DNA from: Streptomyces sp. NBC_01217
Lineage (GTDB): Bacteria > Actinomycetota > Actinomycetes > Streptomycetales > Streptomycetaceae
Direction of reading: 5' to 3'
DNA length: 64,000 nt
NCBI RefSeq assembly: GCF_035994185.1
Contig: NZ_CP108538.1
Span: forward strand, 6,761,501 to 6,825,500
The notes under the pieces were generated by a model. The model did no database searches, was not told the origin of the DNA, and saw only the letters and a program-made list of their open reading frames with translations. Within the stretch, counting starts at the first letter, position 1. Each line of letters starts with the position of its first letter. A program made the position numbers and the translations under genes. Below, in pieces: positions 42,704 through 51,412 of this stretch.

Positions 42704-43438
42704 ATGGAAACCCTTCGCCCCGTCCGGCGGACCCTGCTGCGGGACATGGCGTACGAGGCGATCCGCGACGCCATCGTCCGCGGCGCCATCCCGCCCGGTG
42801 CTCCCGTCCGCGACGCCGATCTCGCCGAACGCCTCGGACTGTCCCGGGCCCCGGTCCGCGACGCACTGTCCCGGCTCTGCGGCGAGGGCCTCGTCGAGTC
42901 CAAGCCGCAGAGCTACACCCGCGTGACCCGGCTGGTGCCGCGCGACGTCCGGGACGCGGCGGCGGTCGTACGGGCGATGCAGGAACTGGCCGCCAGATCC
43001 GCCGTACCCCGCCTCACGGACGCGGACGTGACCGCGATGCGCGAGGCGAACGACCGCTTCCGGGAGGCGACCCGCCGCGGCGACGTGGCGGACGCGCTGC
43101 GCGCCGACGACCGGCTCCACGACGTCCTCGTCACCGCCTGCGGCAACCGTGCGGTGACGGCCACCGTCGAGCGCTACACCCCCTTGATCCGGCGTCTGGA
43201 GTGGCGGCAGTTCGGCACGGCGAGCACGGCGCACGGCTCGGCGGAGCTGCACGACCGGCTGATCGAGGCGTGCGCGGGGCGCGATGCGGATGCGGCGGCG
43301 CGGGTGACGGCGGAGATCTGGCGGGCGCTGGAAGAACTCGCCGACGAACCGTTCGACACCGAAGCCGACACCGAAGCCGACTCCGCCACTGAATCCGACT
43401 CCGACACCGAAGCCGTGTCCGACCCCGATTCCGGCTGA
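42704..43438 (+). CDS. GntR-family regulator (FadR/FCD subfamily) next to acdS
   Basis: 244 residues. The N-terminal winged helix is typical (MAYEAIRDAIVRGAIPPG, LAERLGLSRAPVRDALSRLC) and the FCD domain follows (about 85-215, with RADDRLHDVLVTACGN and a metal-binding-type His/Asp set). The last 28 residues are an acidic repeat of DTEAD/DSDTE units, unusual for this family. It lies 84 nt upstream of acdS on the same strand and probably controls it. Known acdS regulators in proteobacteria are Lrp-type (AcdR), so this would be a different control. Confidence 0.9.
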   Translation: METLRPVRRTLLRDMAYEAIRDAIVRGAIPPGAPVRDADLAERLGLSRAPVRDALSRLCGEGLVESKPQSYTRVTRLVPRDVRDAAAVVRAMQELAARSAVPRLTDADVTAMREANDRFREATRRGDVADALRADDRLHDVLVTACGNRAVTATVERYTPLIRRLEWRQFGTASTAHGSAELHDRLIEACAGRDADAAARVTAEIWRALEELADEPFDTEADTEADSATESDSDTEAVSDPDSG

Positions 43439-43522
43439 CTCCGTATCAGGCCGGGTCGACGGCACCGGCCGCCCTGCACCCGGCCACGATCACCGCACCG
43501 CCCTCCGACCAAGGGAGCCCCT

Positions 43523-44584
43523 GTGACACCCGCAACCCCGTCCTCTCCGGTCCCCACCCCCTCCCTCTTCTCCTACGCCCGCTACCCCCTCCTCTTCGGC
43601 CCCTCTCCCGTCCACCGGCTCGACCGGCTCACCGACCACCTCGGCGGCGCCGCGATCTGGGCCAAGCGGGAGGACTGCAACTCCGGCATCGCCTACGGCG
43701 GCAACAAGACCCGCAAACTCGAATACCTCGTGGCCGACGCCCTGGCGAAGGGCTGCGACACGCTCGTCTCCATCGGCGGCGTCCAGTCCAACCACACCCG
43801 CCAGGTCGCGGCGGTCGCCGCCCGCGCCGGCCTCAAGTGCGTACTCATCCAGGAGAGCTGGGTCGAGTGGCCCGACGCCGTCTACGACAAGGTCGGCAAC
43901 ATCCTGATCAGCCGCCTGGCCGGTGCCGACGTCCGCCTGGTGCGCGCCGGGTTCGGCATCGGTGTCAAGGAGAGCTGGGAGCAGGCGCTGCGCGAGGTCG
44001 AGGAGGGCGGCGGCCGTCCGTACGCCATCCCGGCCGGTGCGTCCGACCATCCTCTCGGCGGGCTCGGTTTCGCCAACTGGGCGTACGAGGTCGCCGAGCA
44101 GGAACGCGCACTCGGTGTCTTCTTCGACACCGTGGTGGTCTGCTCGGTGACCGGCTCGACCCAGGCCGGGATGGTCGCGGGCTTCGCCGCGCTCGAAGAG
44201 GCAGGCAGCCGCCCGCGGCGCGTGCTGGGCATCGACGCCTCCGCCGAGCCCGCCCGTACCCGCGAGCAGATCGCCCGGATCGCGGCCGGCACGGCACGGC
44301 TCATCGGGGTGCGCCGCGAGCTCGCCGTGGACGACATCGAACTGGACGAGCGCTACCACGCGGGTACGTACGGCATTCCCGACGGCACGACGCTCGACGC
44401 GATGCGGCTCGCCGCCCGTACCGAGGGCATGATCACCGACCCCGTGTACGAGGGGAAGTCGATGGCCGGGACGGTCGACCTCGTGGCGCGCGGCGAGATC
44501 GCCCGCGACTCCACCGTCCTGTACGCCCATCTCGGCGGTCAGCCCGCGCTCAACGGCTACAGCGCCCTGTTCGCGGACGCCTGA
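43523..44584 (+). CDS. acdS: 1-aminocyclopropane-1-carboxylate (ACC) deaminase
   Basis: 353 residues, GTG start with AAGGGAG. It is PLP-dependent, cleaving the plant ethylene precursor ACC to 2-oxobutyrate and ammonia. The PLP Lys is K62 in [12 protein letters not shown]; the substrate Ser lies in [13 protein letters not shown]. Residues that separate true ACC deaminases from D-cysteine desulfhydrases are present: Tyr309-Glu310 in [11 protein letters not shown] and Leu in [11 protein letters not shown]. The sequence therefore supports real ACC deaminase activity, which would be useful to a plant-associated strain. Confidence 0.93.
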   Translation: MTPATPSSPVPTPSLFSYARYPLLFGPSPVHRLDRLTDHLGGAAIWAKREDCNSGIAYGGNKTRKLEYLVADALAKGCDTLVSIGGVQSNHTRQVAAVAARAGLKCVLIQESWVEWPDAVYDKVGNILISRLAGADVRLVRAGFGIGVKESWEQALREVEEGGGRPYAIPAGASDHPLGGLGFANWAYEVAEQERALGVFFDTVVVCSVTGSTQAGMVAGFAALEEAGSRPRRVLGIDASAEPARTREQIARIAAGTARLIGVRRELAVDDIELDERYHAGTYGIPDGTTLDAMRLAARTEGMITDPVYEGKSMAGTVDLVARGEIARDSTVLYAHLGGQPALNGYSALFADA

Positions 44585-44695
44585 GCGCAAGGAAAGTGCA
44601 AGGATTTCGTTAAGAATTTCGTGGCGTTCGCGGCCGAGCGCAGAAGATTGCGAGGCCACAGGGGTGGTGCGTCTGCGGCTTCCATACGGAACGCA

Positions 44696-44701
44696 TACGA
44701 T
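44696..44701 (+). promoter_or_regulatory. Candidate -10 box of the KimA-like gene
   Basis: TACGAT ends 7 nt before the GTG start at 44709, which would give a leaderless transcript. No good -35 hexamer is visible and no ribosome-binding site lies ahead of the GTG, which supports the leaderless reading. Confidence 0.35.
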
Positions 44702-44708
44702 CCTCTGC

Positions 44709-46757
44709 GTGTCCAAACTGACCGACCTGCCCAAACGGATTCTGATCGGACGGGCGCTGCGCAGCGACAAGCTGGGAGAAACGCTCCTCCCCAAGCGCAT
44801 CGCTCTTCCCGTCTTCGCATCCGACCCGCTGTCCTCTGTGGCATACGCGCCTGGAGAAGTCCTCCTGGTGCTCTCCATCGCGGGCGTGTCGGCCTATCAC
44901 TTCAGCCCCTGGATCGCGCTCGCCGTCGTGGTCCTGATGTTCACGGTCGTCGCTTCGTACCGGCAGAACGTGCACGCCTACCCGAGCGGTGGTGGTGACT
45001 ACGAGGTCGCCACCACCAACCTCGGGCCCAAGGCCGGGCTGACCGTGGCCAGCGCACTGCTGGTCGACTACGTGCTGACCGTCGCCGTGTCCATCTCCTC
45101 AGGGGTGGAGAACCTCGGATCGGCGATCCCGTTCGTCGTCGAGCACAAGACGACCTGCGCGATCGTGGCCATCGTGCTTCTGACGCTGATGAATCTGCGC
45201 GGCGTCAAGGAGTCCGGCAAGCTCTTCGCCATCCCCACGTACCTCTTCGTGGCCGGCGTCTTCATCATGATCATCTGGGGTGCGTTCCGCGGGCTGGTCC
45301 TCGACGACTCCATGCACGCCCCGACCGCGGACTTCGAGATCAAGGCCGAGCACCAGGGCCTGGCCGGCTTCGCCCTCGTCTTCCTCCTGCTGCGTGCCTT
45401 CTCCTCCGGATGTGCGGCCCTGACGGGCGTCGAGGCGATCAGCAACGGCGTCCCGGCCTTCCGCAAGCCGAAGAGCAAGAACGCCGCGACGACGCTTGCG
45501 ATGATGGGCCTGCTGGCTGTCACCATGTTCTGCGGCATCATCGGCCTGGCCATGGCCACCGATGTGAAGATGGCGGAGAACCCGGCCAAGGACCTGATCA
45601 GCGAGGGTGCCCCGGTCGGCTCCGGCTTCGTCCAGGACCCGGTGATCTCGCAGGTCGCGGCCGCCGTCTTCGGTGACGGTACGTTCTTCTTCATCGTGCT
45701 CGCCGCGGCCACCGCGCTCGTCCTCTTCCTGGCCGCGAACACCGCGTACAACGGCTTCCCGCTGCTCGGCTCGATCCTCGCCCAGGACCGCTACCTGCCC
45801 CGCCAGCTCCACACCCGCGGTGACCGGCTCGCCTTCTCGAACGGCATCGTGCTGCTGGCGGGCGCGGCGATCCTGCTGACCTGGATCTACGGAGCCGACT
45901 CGACCCGGCTCATCCAGCTCTACATCGTCGGTGTCTTCGTCTCCTTCACCCTCAGCCAGACCGGCATGGTCAGGCACTGGAACCGCCACCTGGCGACGGA
46001 GAAGGACCCGGCCAAGCGCCGTCACATGATCCGCTCCCGCGCGATCAACACCTTCGGCGCCTTCTTCACGGGCCTGGTGCTCGTCGTGGTGCTCGCGACC
46101 AAGTTCACCCACGGCGCCTGGGTCGCGCTGCTCGGCATGGTGATCTTCTACGGGACGATGACCGCGATCCGTAAGCACTACGACCGGGTCGCCGAGGAGA
46201 TCGCCGCGGAGGAGACCCCGGCCGACGAGAGGATGCGGCCCTCCAGGGTCCATTCGATCGTCCTGGTCTCCAAGCTCCACCGGCCCACGCTGAGGGCGCT
46301 GGCCTACGCCAAGCTGATCCGCTCCGACCGTCTGGAGGCGCTCTCCATCAGCGTCGACCCGGCCGAGACGAAGGCGCTCAAGGAGGACTGGGAGCGGCGC
46401 GGCATCGACATCCCGCTGAAGATCCTCGACTCCCCGTACCGCGAGGTGACCCGCCCGGTCATCGACTACGTGAAGAGCCTGCGCCGGGAGAGCCCGCGCG
46501 ACGTGGTGAGCGTGTACATCCCGGAGTACGTGGTCGGCCACTGGTACGAGCACCTCCTCCACAACCAGAGCGCCCTGCGCCTCAAGGGGCGGCTGCTGTT
46601 CACCCCGGGCGTGATGGTGACCTCCGTGCCGTACCAGCTGGAGTCCTCCGAGGCCGCGAAGAAGCGCGCCAGGAAGCGCGCCGAGTGGAACGCGCCGGGT
46701 TCGGTGCGCCGTGGACCTGTGGAGCGCAGGCCCAAGGAGCCCGCCAACAAGGGCTGA
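44709..46757 (+). CDS. APC-superfamily permease, KimA-like (potassium or amino acid transport)
   Basis: 682 residues from GTG (VSKLTDLPKRILIGRALRSD). About 12 membrane spans up to residue 490, then a cytoplasmic domain of about 160 residues. Segments such as SDPLSSVAYAPGEVLLVLSI, SYRQNVHAYPSGGGDYEVA, SSGCAALTGVEAISNGVPAF and the C-terminal HLLHNQSALRLKGRLLF closely follow Bacillus KimA (YdaO), a c-di-AMP-regulated K+/H+ symporter. Many databases list the family just as APC permease. Proximity to two TrkA proteins and kdp supports K+ transport. Confidence 0.85.
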   Translation: MSKLTDLPKRILIGRALRSDKLGETLLPKRIALPVFASDPLSSVAYAPGEVLLVLSIAGVSAYHFSPWIALAVVVLMFTVVASYRQNVHAYPSGGGDYEVATTNLGPKAGLTVASALLVDYVLTVAVSISSGVENLGSAIPFVVEHKTTCAIVAIVLLTLMNLRGVKESGKLFAIPTYLFVAGVFIMIIWGAFRGLVLDDSMHAPTADFEIKAEHQGLAGFALVFLLLRAFSSGCAALTGVEAISNGVPAFRKPKSKNAATTLAMMGLLAVTMFCGIIGLAMATDVKMAENPAKDLISEGAPVGSGFVQDPVISQVAAAVFGDGTFFFIVLAAATALVLFLAANTAYNGFPLLGSILAQDRYLPRQLHTRGDRLAFSNGIVLLAGAAILLTWIYGADSTRLIQLYIVGVFVSFTLSQTGMVRHWNRHLATEKDPAKRRHMIRSRAINTFGAFFTGLVLVVVLATKFTHGAWVALLGMVIFYGTMTAIRKHYDRVAEEIAAEETPADERMRPSRVHSIVLVSKLHRPTLRALAYAKLIRSDRLEALSISVDPAETKALKEDWERRGIDIPLKILDSPYREVTRPVIDYVKSLRRESPRDVVSVYIPEYVVGHWYEHLLHNQSALRLKGRLLFTPGVMVTSVPYQLESSEAAKKRARKRAEWNAPGSVRRGPVERRPKEPANKG

Positions 46758-46785
46758 CCGTGCCCGTGCCCGCGCGCTCGTGGTA

Positions 46786-46837
46786 AACGGCCGGACGACA
46801 CCCACGTAGACTCGTGGGTTGTTGTCCGGCCGTTTTT
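46786..46837 (+). terminator. Terminator after the KimA-like gene
   Basis: Long imperfect stem (AACGGCCGGAC...CCCAC / GTGGG...GTCCGGCCGTT) followed by TTTTT. It lies between the permease and the methyltransferase gene, 29 nt past the permease stop. Confidence 0.88.
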
Positions 46838-46863
46838 CCCTTGATCTCTGGAGCCACCCCCTC

Positions 46864-48192
46864 ATGCAGAACGAACCCACGTCGTCGCTGGTCGGGGAGG
46901 AGTACGAGGTCGAGGTCGGGCCCGTCGCACACGGCGGCCACTGCATCGCCCGTACGTCGGAGGGCCGGGTCCTCTTCGTACGGCACACGCTTCCCGGCGA
47001 GAAGATCGTCGCCCGGATCACCGAGGGCGAGAGCGACTCCCGCTTCCTGCGCGCCGACGCGGTACGGATCATCGATGCGTCCAAGGACCGCGTCGAGGCG
47101 CCCTGCCCGTACGCCGGCCCCGGCAAGTGCGGCGGTTGCGACTGGCAGCACGCCAAGCCCGGAGCCCAGCGCAGGCTCAAGGGTGAAGTGATCGCCGAAC
47201 AGCTCCAGCGCCTCGCGGGCCTCACCCCCGAGGAGGCGGGCTGGGACGGCACCGTGATGCCGGCCGAGGGCGACAAGCTCCCGGCGGGCGAGGTTCCGGC
47301 CTGGCGCACCCGGGTCCAGTACGCCATCGACGAGGACGGCCATGTCGGACTGCGCAAGCACCGCTCGCACGACGTGGAGCCCATCGAGCGCTGCCTGATC
47401 GCCGCCCCCGGCGTCACGGAGCTCGGCATCGAGAAGCGGGAATGGCCCGGCATGGCCTCGGTGGAGGCCATCGCCGCCACCGGTTCCCACGACCGCCAGG
47501 TCATCCTCACCCCGAGGCCCGGCGGCCGGCTGCCCCTCGTCGAGCTCGACAAGCCCGTCTCGGTGATGCGCGTCGACGAGCGCGACGGCGGCGTCCACCG
47601 GGTGCACGGCCGCGCCTTCGTCCGCGAGCGCGCCGACGACCGCACCTACCGCGTCGGCTCCGGCGGCTTCTGGCAGGTCCACCCGCAGGCCGCCAACACC
47701 CTCGTCCGCGCCGTCATGCAGGGCCTGCTGCCCCGCAAGGGCGACACCGCCCTCGACCTCTACTGCGGCGTCGGCCTGTTCGCGGGCGCCATCGGCCAGC
47801 GCATCGGCGAGAAGGGCGCCGTCCTTGGCATCGAGTCCGGCAAGCGCGCCGTCGAGGATGCCCGGCACAACCTCAAGGACCTGGAGCGGGTCCGCATCGA
47901 ACACGGCAAGGTCGACCAGATCCTGCCCCGCACCGGCATCACCGAGACCGACCTGATCGTCCTCGACCCGCCGCGCGCGGGCGCGGGAAAGCAGACGGTG
48001 AAGCACCTCGCCGGCCTCGGCGCCCGCCGCATCGCCTATGTGGCCTGCGACCCGGCGGCCCTCGCCCGCGACCTGGCGTACTTCCGCGAGGGCGGCTACC
48101 GGGTGCGGACGCTGCGGGCGTTCGATCTGTTTCCGATGACGCACCACGTTGAATGCGTCGCGATCCTCGAACCGGTCGCAAAGGCCGCCTGA
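46864..48192 (+). CDS. TrmA/RumA-family class I SAM-dependent RNA (uracil-5-) methyltransferase
   Basis: 442 residues. An N-terminal TRAM domain (about 5-60, EVEVGPVAHGGHCIAR), a cysteine cluster (C-PYAGPGKCGGCDWQH) that can bind [4Fe-4S], and the SAM-binding DLYCGVGLFAGAIG. The catalytic DPPRAGAG and Cys in YVACDPAALARD complete the set. It forms m5U in tRNA or 23S rRNA; which RNA is not deducible. The gene is the last member of the conserved block; everything to its right appears accessory. Confidence 0.93.
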   Translation: MQNEPTSSLVGEEYEVEVGPVAHGGHCIARTSEGRVLFVRHTLPGEKIVARITEGESDSRFLRADAVRIIDASKDRVEAPCPYAGPGKCGGCDWQHAKPGAQRRLKGEVIAEQLQRLAGLTPEEAGWDGTVMPAEGDKLPAGEVPAWRTRVQYAIDEDGHVGLRKHRSHDVEPIERCLIAAPGVTELGIEKREWPGMASVEAIAATGSHDRQVILTPRPGGRLPLVELDKPVSVMRVDERDGGVHRVHGRAFVRERADDRTYRVGSGGFWQVHPQAANTLVRAVMQGLLPRKGDTALDLYCGVGLFAGAIGQRIGEKGAVLGIESGKRAVEDARHNLKDLERVRIEHGKVDQILPRTGITETDLIVLDPPRAGAGKQTVKHLAGLGARRIAYVACDPAALARDLAYFREGGYRVRTLRAFDLFPMTHHVECVAILEPVAKAA

Positions 48193-48248
48193 CCTGCAGG
48201 TTTGGGTGGTGTGCGTTATGTGCACTGTGGGCGTTACGGGCGATATCT

Positions 48249-48297
48249 TGACGCTGAAATGACGCTCTCAGAGGCATCTTGACGCTCATGTGACGCT
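48249..48297 (+). repeat. Four TGACGCT direct repeats (two pairs, 11-nt period)
   Basis: TGACGCT at 48249, 48260, 48280 and 48291. Each pair is spaced by 11 nt and the two pairs by 31 nt; the pairs share the context ATCTTGACGCT....TGACGCTC. Short helically phased repeats beside an integrase gene resemble arm-type sites bound by integrase or excisionase. They could also be regulator sites. Confidence 0.6.
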
Positions 48298-48301
48298 CGT
48301 T

Positions 48302-48316
48302 CTGATGGGCCATCAG
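48302..48316. repeat. 15-bp palindrome beside the TGACGCT repeats
   Basis: CTGATGG-G-CCATCAG, perfect arms of 7 bp. It lies 5 nt after the last TGACGCT repeat, so it may belong to the same protein-binding region. Confidence 0.45.
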
Positions 48317-48674
48317 GCGCATTGCACCGCTGGTCAGGTGGCCTCCTGACTGTACGGGTGCGGCAAGGTGCTGAGAATTTCGTGGTGCTGAGCGGTCCCA
48401 CTCAGCCACCTGCGCAGAGTGCCAGCAGGTTCTTCGTCTGCTGGTGGTAGACGGCGTCCACCGCTTCTGAAATGCGAAACGACTGGAAGTGCTAGGCGGG
48501 TCCGGGCGCCCGGACCACGCACGTCACGGTCGGCCTGGCGGACGGGACGGAGGCCGAGACCAACCAACTTTCCGCTGCCCAGCGGCCTGCGCTGGGGCGG
48601 GCCGTAGCTGGCGTGCTGGGAGCACCCTGCCGGGCGGCCGCCGCCGCGTCTGCGAAACGAAGGCCGAGCCCCGG

Positions 48675-49802
48675 TTACTCGGCCGGATCCGCCTTCGGCC
48701 GCAGCTGCTGCAGCTCCGTGATGGCCTTGGATCGCCGGTCGTCCGTCTTCTTGCCCGCGCGTCGCCGACCGATCTTCCGGTACTTCTCGACCTGCTCGGT
48801 GGAGGACCAGTCGTTGGTGATCTCTTTGATCTCCCCGGCCGAGTACCCGAGCCGGCCGAGGTCGGTGGGGACGCCGGCGCGCAGCCCATGCGACGTCACG
48901 TCGCCGGCCACGTCCAGCTTAACGAGCCGCGCCAGGCGCTTAACCGCCTCATTGACGGCGTGCGGCGTCATGCCCCACCCCATTTTGCTCACCGGCCCGA
49001 TGGTGCCCCACTGGTCCACCCGACGCAGCAGCGGCAGATGCGGCGCGCGCTGGCCGTGCTCCTGCAGGGCGGTGATCCACCGTTGCAGCGCGGACACCGC
49101 TTTCGGGTCGTCGATCTCGTACTCGCGGCCGGCGTCGGTCTTGTCGTTCTTCGACGTCTGCTTGCGTACGACCGCCAGTTCGTCGCTGACGAACTCCACG
49201 CTGGCGATGCGGAACTTGGCCAGCTCCGAGCGGCGCCCGCGGCAGTAGTAGCCCAGGTAGCAGATGACCTCGTCGCGCAGCCCGCCCAGAGTGTCTGGGC
49301 ACCCGTCGACCATCTGGATGAGGCGCTCCATGTCGATAGGCGGAGCCGACCGCGGGTTTCGGCCGCTCTCCGCCTGCTCGTGCCGGGCGTCAGCGTAGAT
49401 CTTCAGGGCCTTCGCGGTGGGCGGCCACTTCTCGTGCCCGGCCCGGGCGTTCATGTCGACGATGGCCGCGATCGATAGCCGGATTGTGACGTGCCCGATC
49501 TGCTCCCGGCGGAGGTGGGAGACGTACGAGACGAGGTTCACCTCCGTGGTGCGCGGCCCCGGTTTGCGGCCGCGGGCGATGCACCAGCTCGCAAACGCCT
49601 TGAAGCGGCTGTCGTACGTCGTGCGGGTGTTTTGGCGCCCCGAGTTGGCCAGGTCCTCCTCGGCCTCCTCGGTGAGCACCTCGTTGATGTCCACCGCCAC
49701 GTCCGGGAGCGCCCCGGCGTCCGGCAGCGCCGGCGTGAGGTCGGGCCGCTCCTCGACGAGTTCCGCATCGATGACGGTCGGGACCAGGTCGGTGTTGTTC
49801 AC
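48675..49802 (-). CDS. Tyrosine recombinase / phage-type integrase
   Basis: 375 residues from GTG (VNNTDLVPTVIDAELVEERP), preceded by GGAGAGGA. A SAM-like core-binding domain lies at about 60-160, and the catalytic domain at about 170-375. Arg I sits in YCRGRRSELAKFRI, the H-x-x-R box is H305-GL-R308 (TSHGLRAG), a Trp replaces the last His (TNDWSSTEQV), and the nucleophile is Tyr341 (EKYRKIG). All needed residues are intact, so it may be active. It marks the left side of an accessory region; no excisionase gene is recognisable beside it. Confidence 0.9.
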   Translation of the reverse strand: MNNTDLVPTVIDAELVEERPDLTPALPDAGALPDVAVDINEVLTEEAEEDLANSGRQNTRTTYDSRFKAFASWCIARGRKPGPRTTEVNLVSYVSHLRREQIGHVTIRLSIAAIVDMNARAGHEKWPPTAKALKIYADARHEQAESGRNPRSAPPIDMERLIQMVDGCPDTLGGLRDEVICYLGYYCRGRRSELAKFRIASVEFVSDELAVVRKQTSKNDKTDAGREYEIDDPKAVSALQRWITALQEHGQRAPHLPLLRRVDQWGTIGPVSKMGWGMTPHAVNEAVKRLARLVKLDVAGDVTSHGLRAGVPTDLGRLGYSAGEIKEITNDWSSTEQVEKYRKIGRRRAGKKTDDRRSKAITELQQLRPKADPAE

Positions 49803-49926
49803 GCTGTCCTCTCCGTACCAGCAGGGTGATGACGCCACATACCGGAGGCGTACCGCAGTTGGGCGGAGTGAACTCCGGGAGCAGCGGCACACCGGCAACC
49901 GCTGCCGAAGCGCGTACCCTCCGCGC

Positions 49927-50178
49927 TCACGTACGGCTCCGCGCCGGGTGGTCCCTGAACTGTCCGTCGAGCCGGTCGGCCTGCTCGGTCAGGCGGTCGG
50001 AGAGCACCAGCAGGGTGCGCGCGTCGAGCTCGCCGCGCTGGCGGGCCTCCTTCTGTCACTGTTCGGCCATGCCGCGCAGCATCGCGGTGATGCCGTCGCC
50101 CGCCACGTACAGGCGTCCGGCGTCGTCGGTGCCGGCGTCCAGCAGGGCGAAGTAGTCGTGCGGCTGCGGCGCGCTCAC
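49927..50178 (-). pseudogene. Small ORF interrupted by an in-frame TGA
   Basis: From a GTG that overlaps the upstream gene's stop (GTGA), the frame encodes VSAPQPHDYFALLDAGTDDA and ends MLRGMAEQ at a TGA (50056-50058). Directly after it the same frame continues QKEARQRGELDARTLLVLSD to a stop at 49927. The continuation has normal codon bias and heptad-like helix pattern. The likely history is a Trp codon (TGG) changed to TGA in an 83-residue protein. Alternatively only the 40-residue product is made. Function unknown. Confidence 0.5.
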
Positions 50179-51152
50179 TGTTGTTCCGCCTCTCGCATGC
50201 AGGAGGGGCAGCCGAGTTCGCTGCGGACCGGCTCGAAGCGCACACCGCACACCAGGCACGTCGGCTTGGTGGGCGAGACCTCGGCGCAGAAGAAGCACAG
50301 AGCGACTAGGCCGCCGCCCGCATCGTCGTACGCCGCAGTCATGACCCCGTGCATTACCGTGTCGCCCCCACAGCGGCCGCAGCGTTCCCCCAAACTCCCG
50401 CTCCCCGTCAGCACCTGCTCGTAGGCCGCGTTGGGCACGCGCCGTCCCAGCTCGAGCAAGGCGTGTACGGCGAGCGTGTAGGCCAGGGGCGGGTTGCTCC
50501 AGCAGAAGTGACAGCGCGGCCGGGGGCCGCCGATGACGAGGGCGAACTGGAAGCACTCGCCGCACCGTACGGTGTTCGCACGCACTGGCTCAAGCACAGC
50601 GCGCAGACGCTTCAACCGCTTCCTCGCGAAACTCTCAATCGATTCGAGCTTTCCGCGGATGGTAGTCATGTCGCCCTGTACGGCGACGAGTTCGTCCGGG
50701 GTGAGTGCCGGAAGCAGCTCCTCGTCGAGGAACCGGATAAGGAAGTCGAGCACCGCGGCGCTGCGCGCCTCCACCGATCCCACGGTCGCCGTGGGCCCGG
50801 TCAGCCCGTAGTGCTGCAGTGCGTTGCGGTGCTGCGCCAGCTGGGTCAGGATCCGTATGTCCTTGTCGTCGACGATCACGCCGGCGATGTCGCGCAGCCG
50901 CTGCAGCGTCTCCTGGGGGGTACAGCTGGTGAGCGTGCCGCCTTCAAGGGCCTGGCGGGTGGCCTGGCCCGGGTCCTTGAAGACCAACGACCAGTGCTCC
51001 AGCTGGAGTCGGGCCTTGAGTAGGACCTCGGCGCCGGCGGCGAGGTGCAGGATGGCGTACTTCAGCGCCCGCTCCGAGACCGGGTCGGGTGAGAGATGTT
51101 CGGTGGCGCTCAGCAGGTAGTCGAGGCCGTTGGCGATCGGCGGGAAGTGCAC
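50175..51152 (-). CDS. Hypothetical protein with multiple C-terminal zinc-ribbon CxxC pairs
   Basis: About 325 residues from the GTG at 51152 (VHFPPIANGLDYLLSATEHL). The start is uncertain because the frame is open further upstream. The N-terminal 190 residues are helical (ALKYAILHLAAGAEVLLKAR, then RNALQHYG) and resemble HEPN/DUF-type helical proteins encoded on mobile elements. The C-terminal part carries CGEC, CHFC, CGRC, CFFC, CLVC and CPSC, at least three zinc ribbons. I do not recognise a named family. It overlaps the following small ORF by 4 nt and lies upstream of the integrase on the same strand. Confidence 0.65.
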   Translation of the reverse strand: MHFPPIANGLDYLLSATEHLSPDPVSERALKYAILHLAAGAEVLLKARLQLEHWSLVFKDPGQATRQALEGGTLTSCTPQETLQRLRDIAGVIVDDKDIRILTQLAQHRNALQHYGLTGPTATVGSVEARSAAVLDFLIRFLDEELLPALTPDELVAVQGDMTTIRGKLESIESFARKRLKRLRAVLEPVRANTVRCGECFQFALVIGGPRPRCHFCWSNPPLAYTLAVHALLELGRRVPNAAYEQVLTGSGSLGERCGRCGGDTVMHGVMTAAYDDAGGGLVALCFFCAEVSPTKPTCLVCGVRFEPVRSELGCPSCMREAEQQ

Positions 51153-51412
51153 CTGTCCACCCGCGTCCGCGGAGACAAGTCCGGCAGGTCGCTGATCATA
51201 AACAGGTGGCGTGACAGCCCCGGCGGCCACCCCAACACGTGGCAGTCGCGCCACTCGGAGTACCATTTCTGCGAGGTTTTCCGGTCGGCGCCCCACAAGG
51301 TAGCTTTCTTGCGCGCGCTTCGGGATTACGGCGCCCGGCGTCGACGCTTCGAACAGTAACCCCCGCAGTGGCGCAGTCGTATAGGGCATCCGTGCAGAGA
51401 GGGCAGTGAAGA

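Larger units (their letters stand above)
48193..48674. other. Gap at the boundary between core block and integrase-bearing region
   Basis: 482 nt without a credible gene. The left part holds four TGACGCT repeats (48249-48297) and a 15-bp palindrome (48302-48316). No tRNA was found, so the attachment site of the neighbouring integrase is not evident. Confidence 0.55.

Noticed and set aside
44585-44708. A ydaO-type c-di-AMP riboswitch ahead of the KimA-like gene
   Set aside because: Only 124 nt separate the genes and no ydaO consensus segments are visible. A -10 box right before the GTG points to a leaderless transcript.
48193-48674. A tRNA gene serving as integrase attachment site
   Set aside because: No cloverleaf, T-loop consensus (GGTTCGAATCC-like) or CCA end could be found on either strand.
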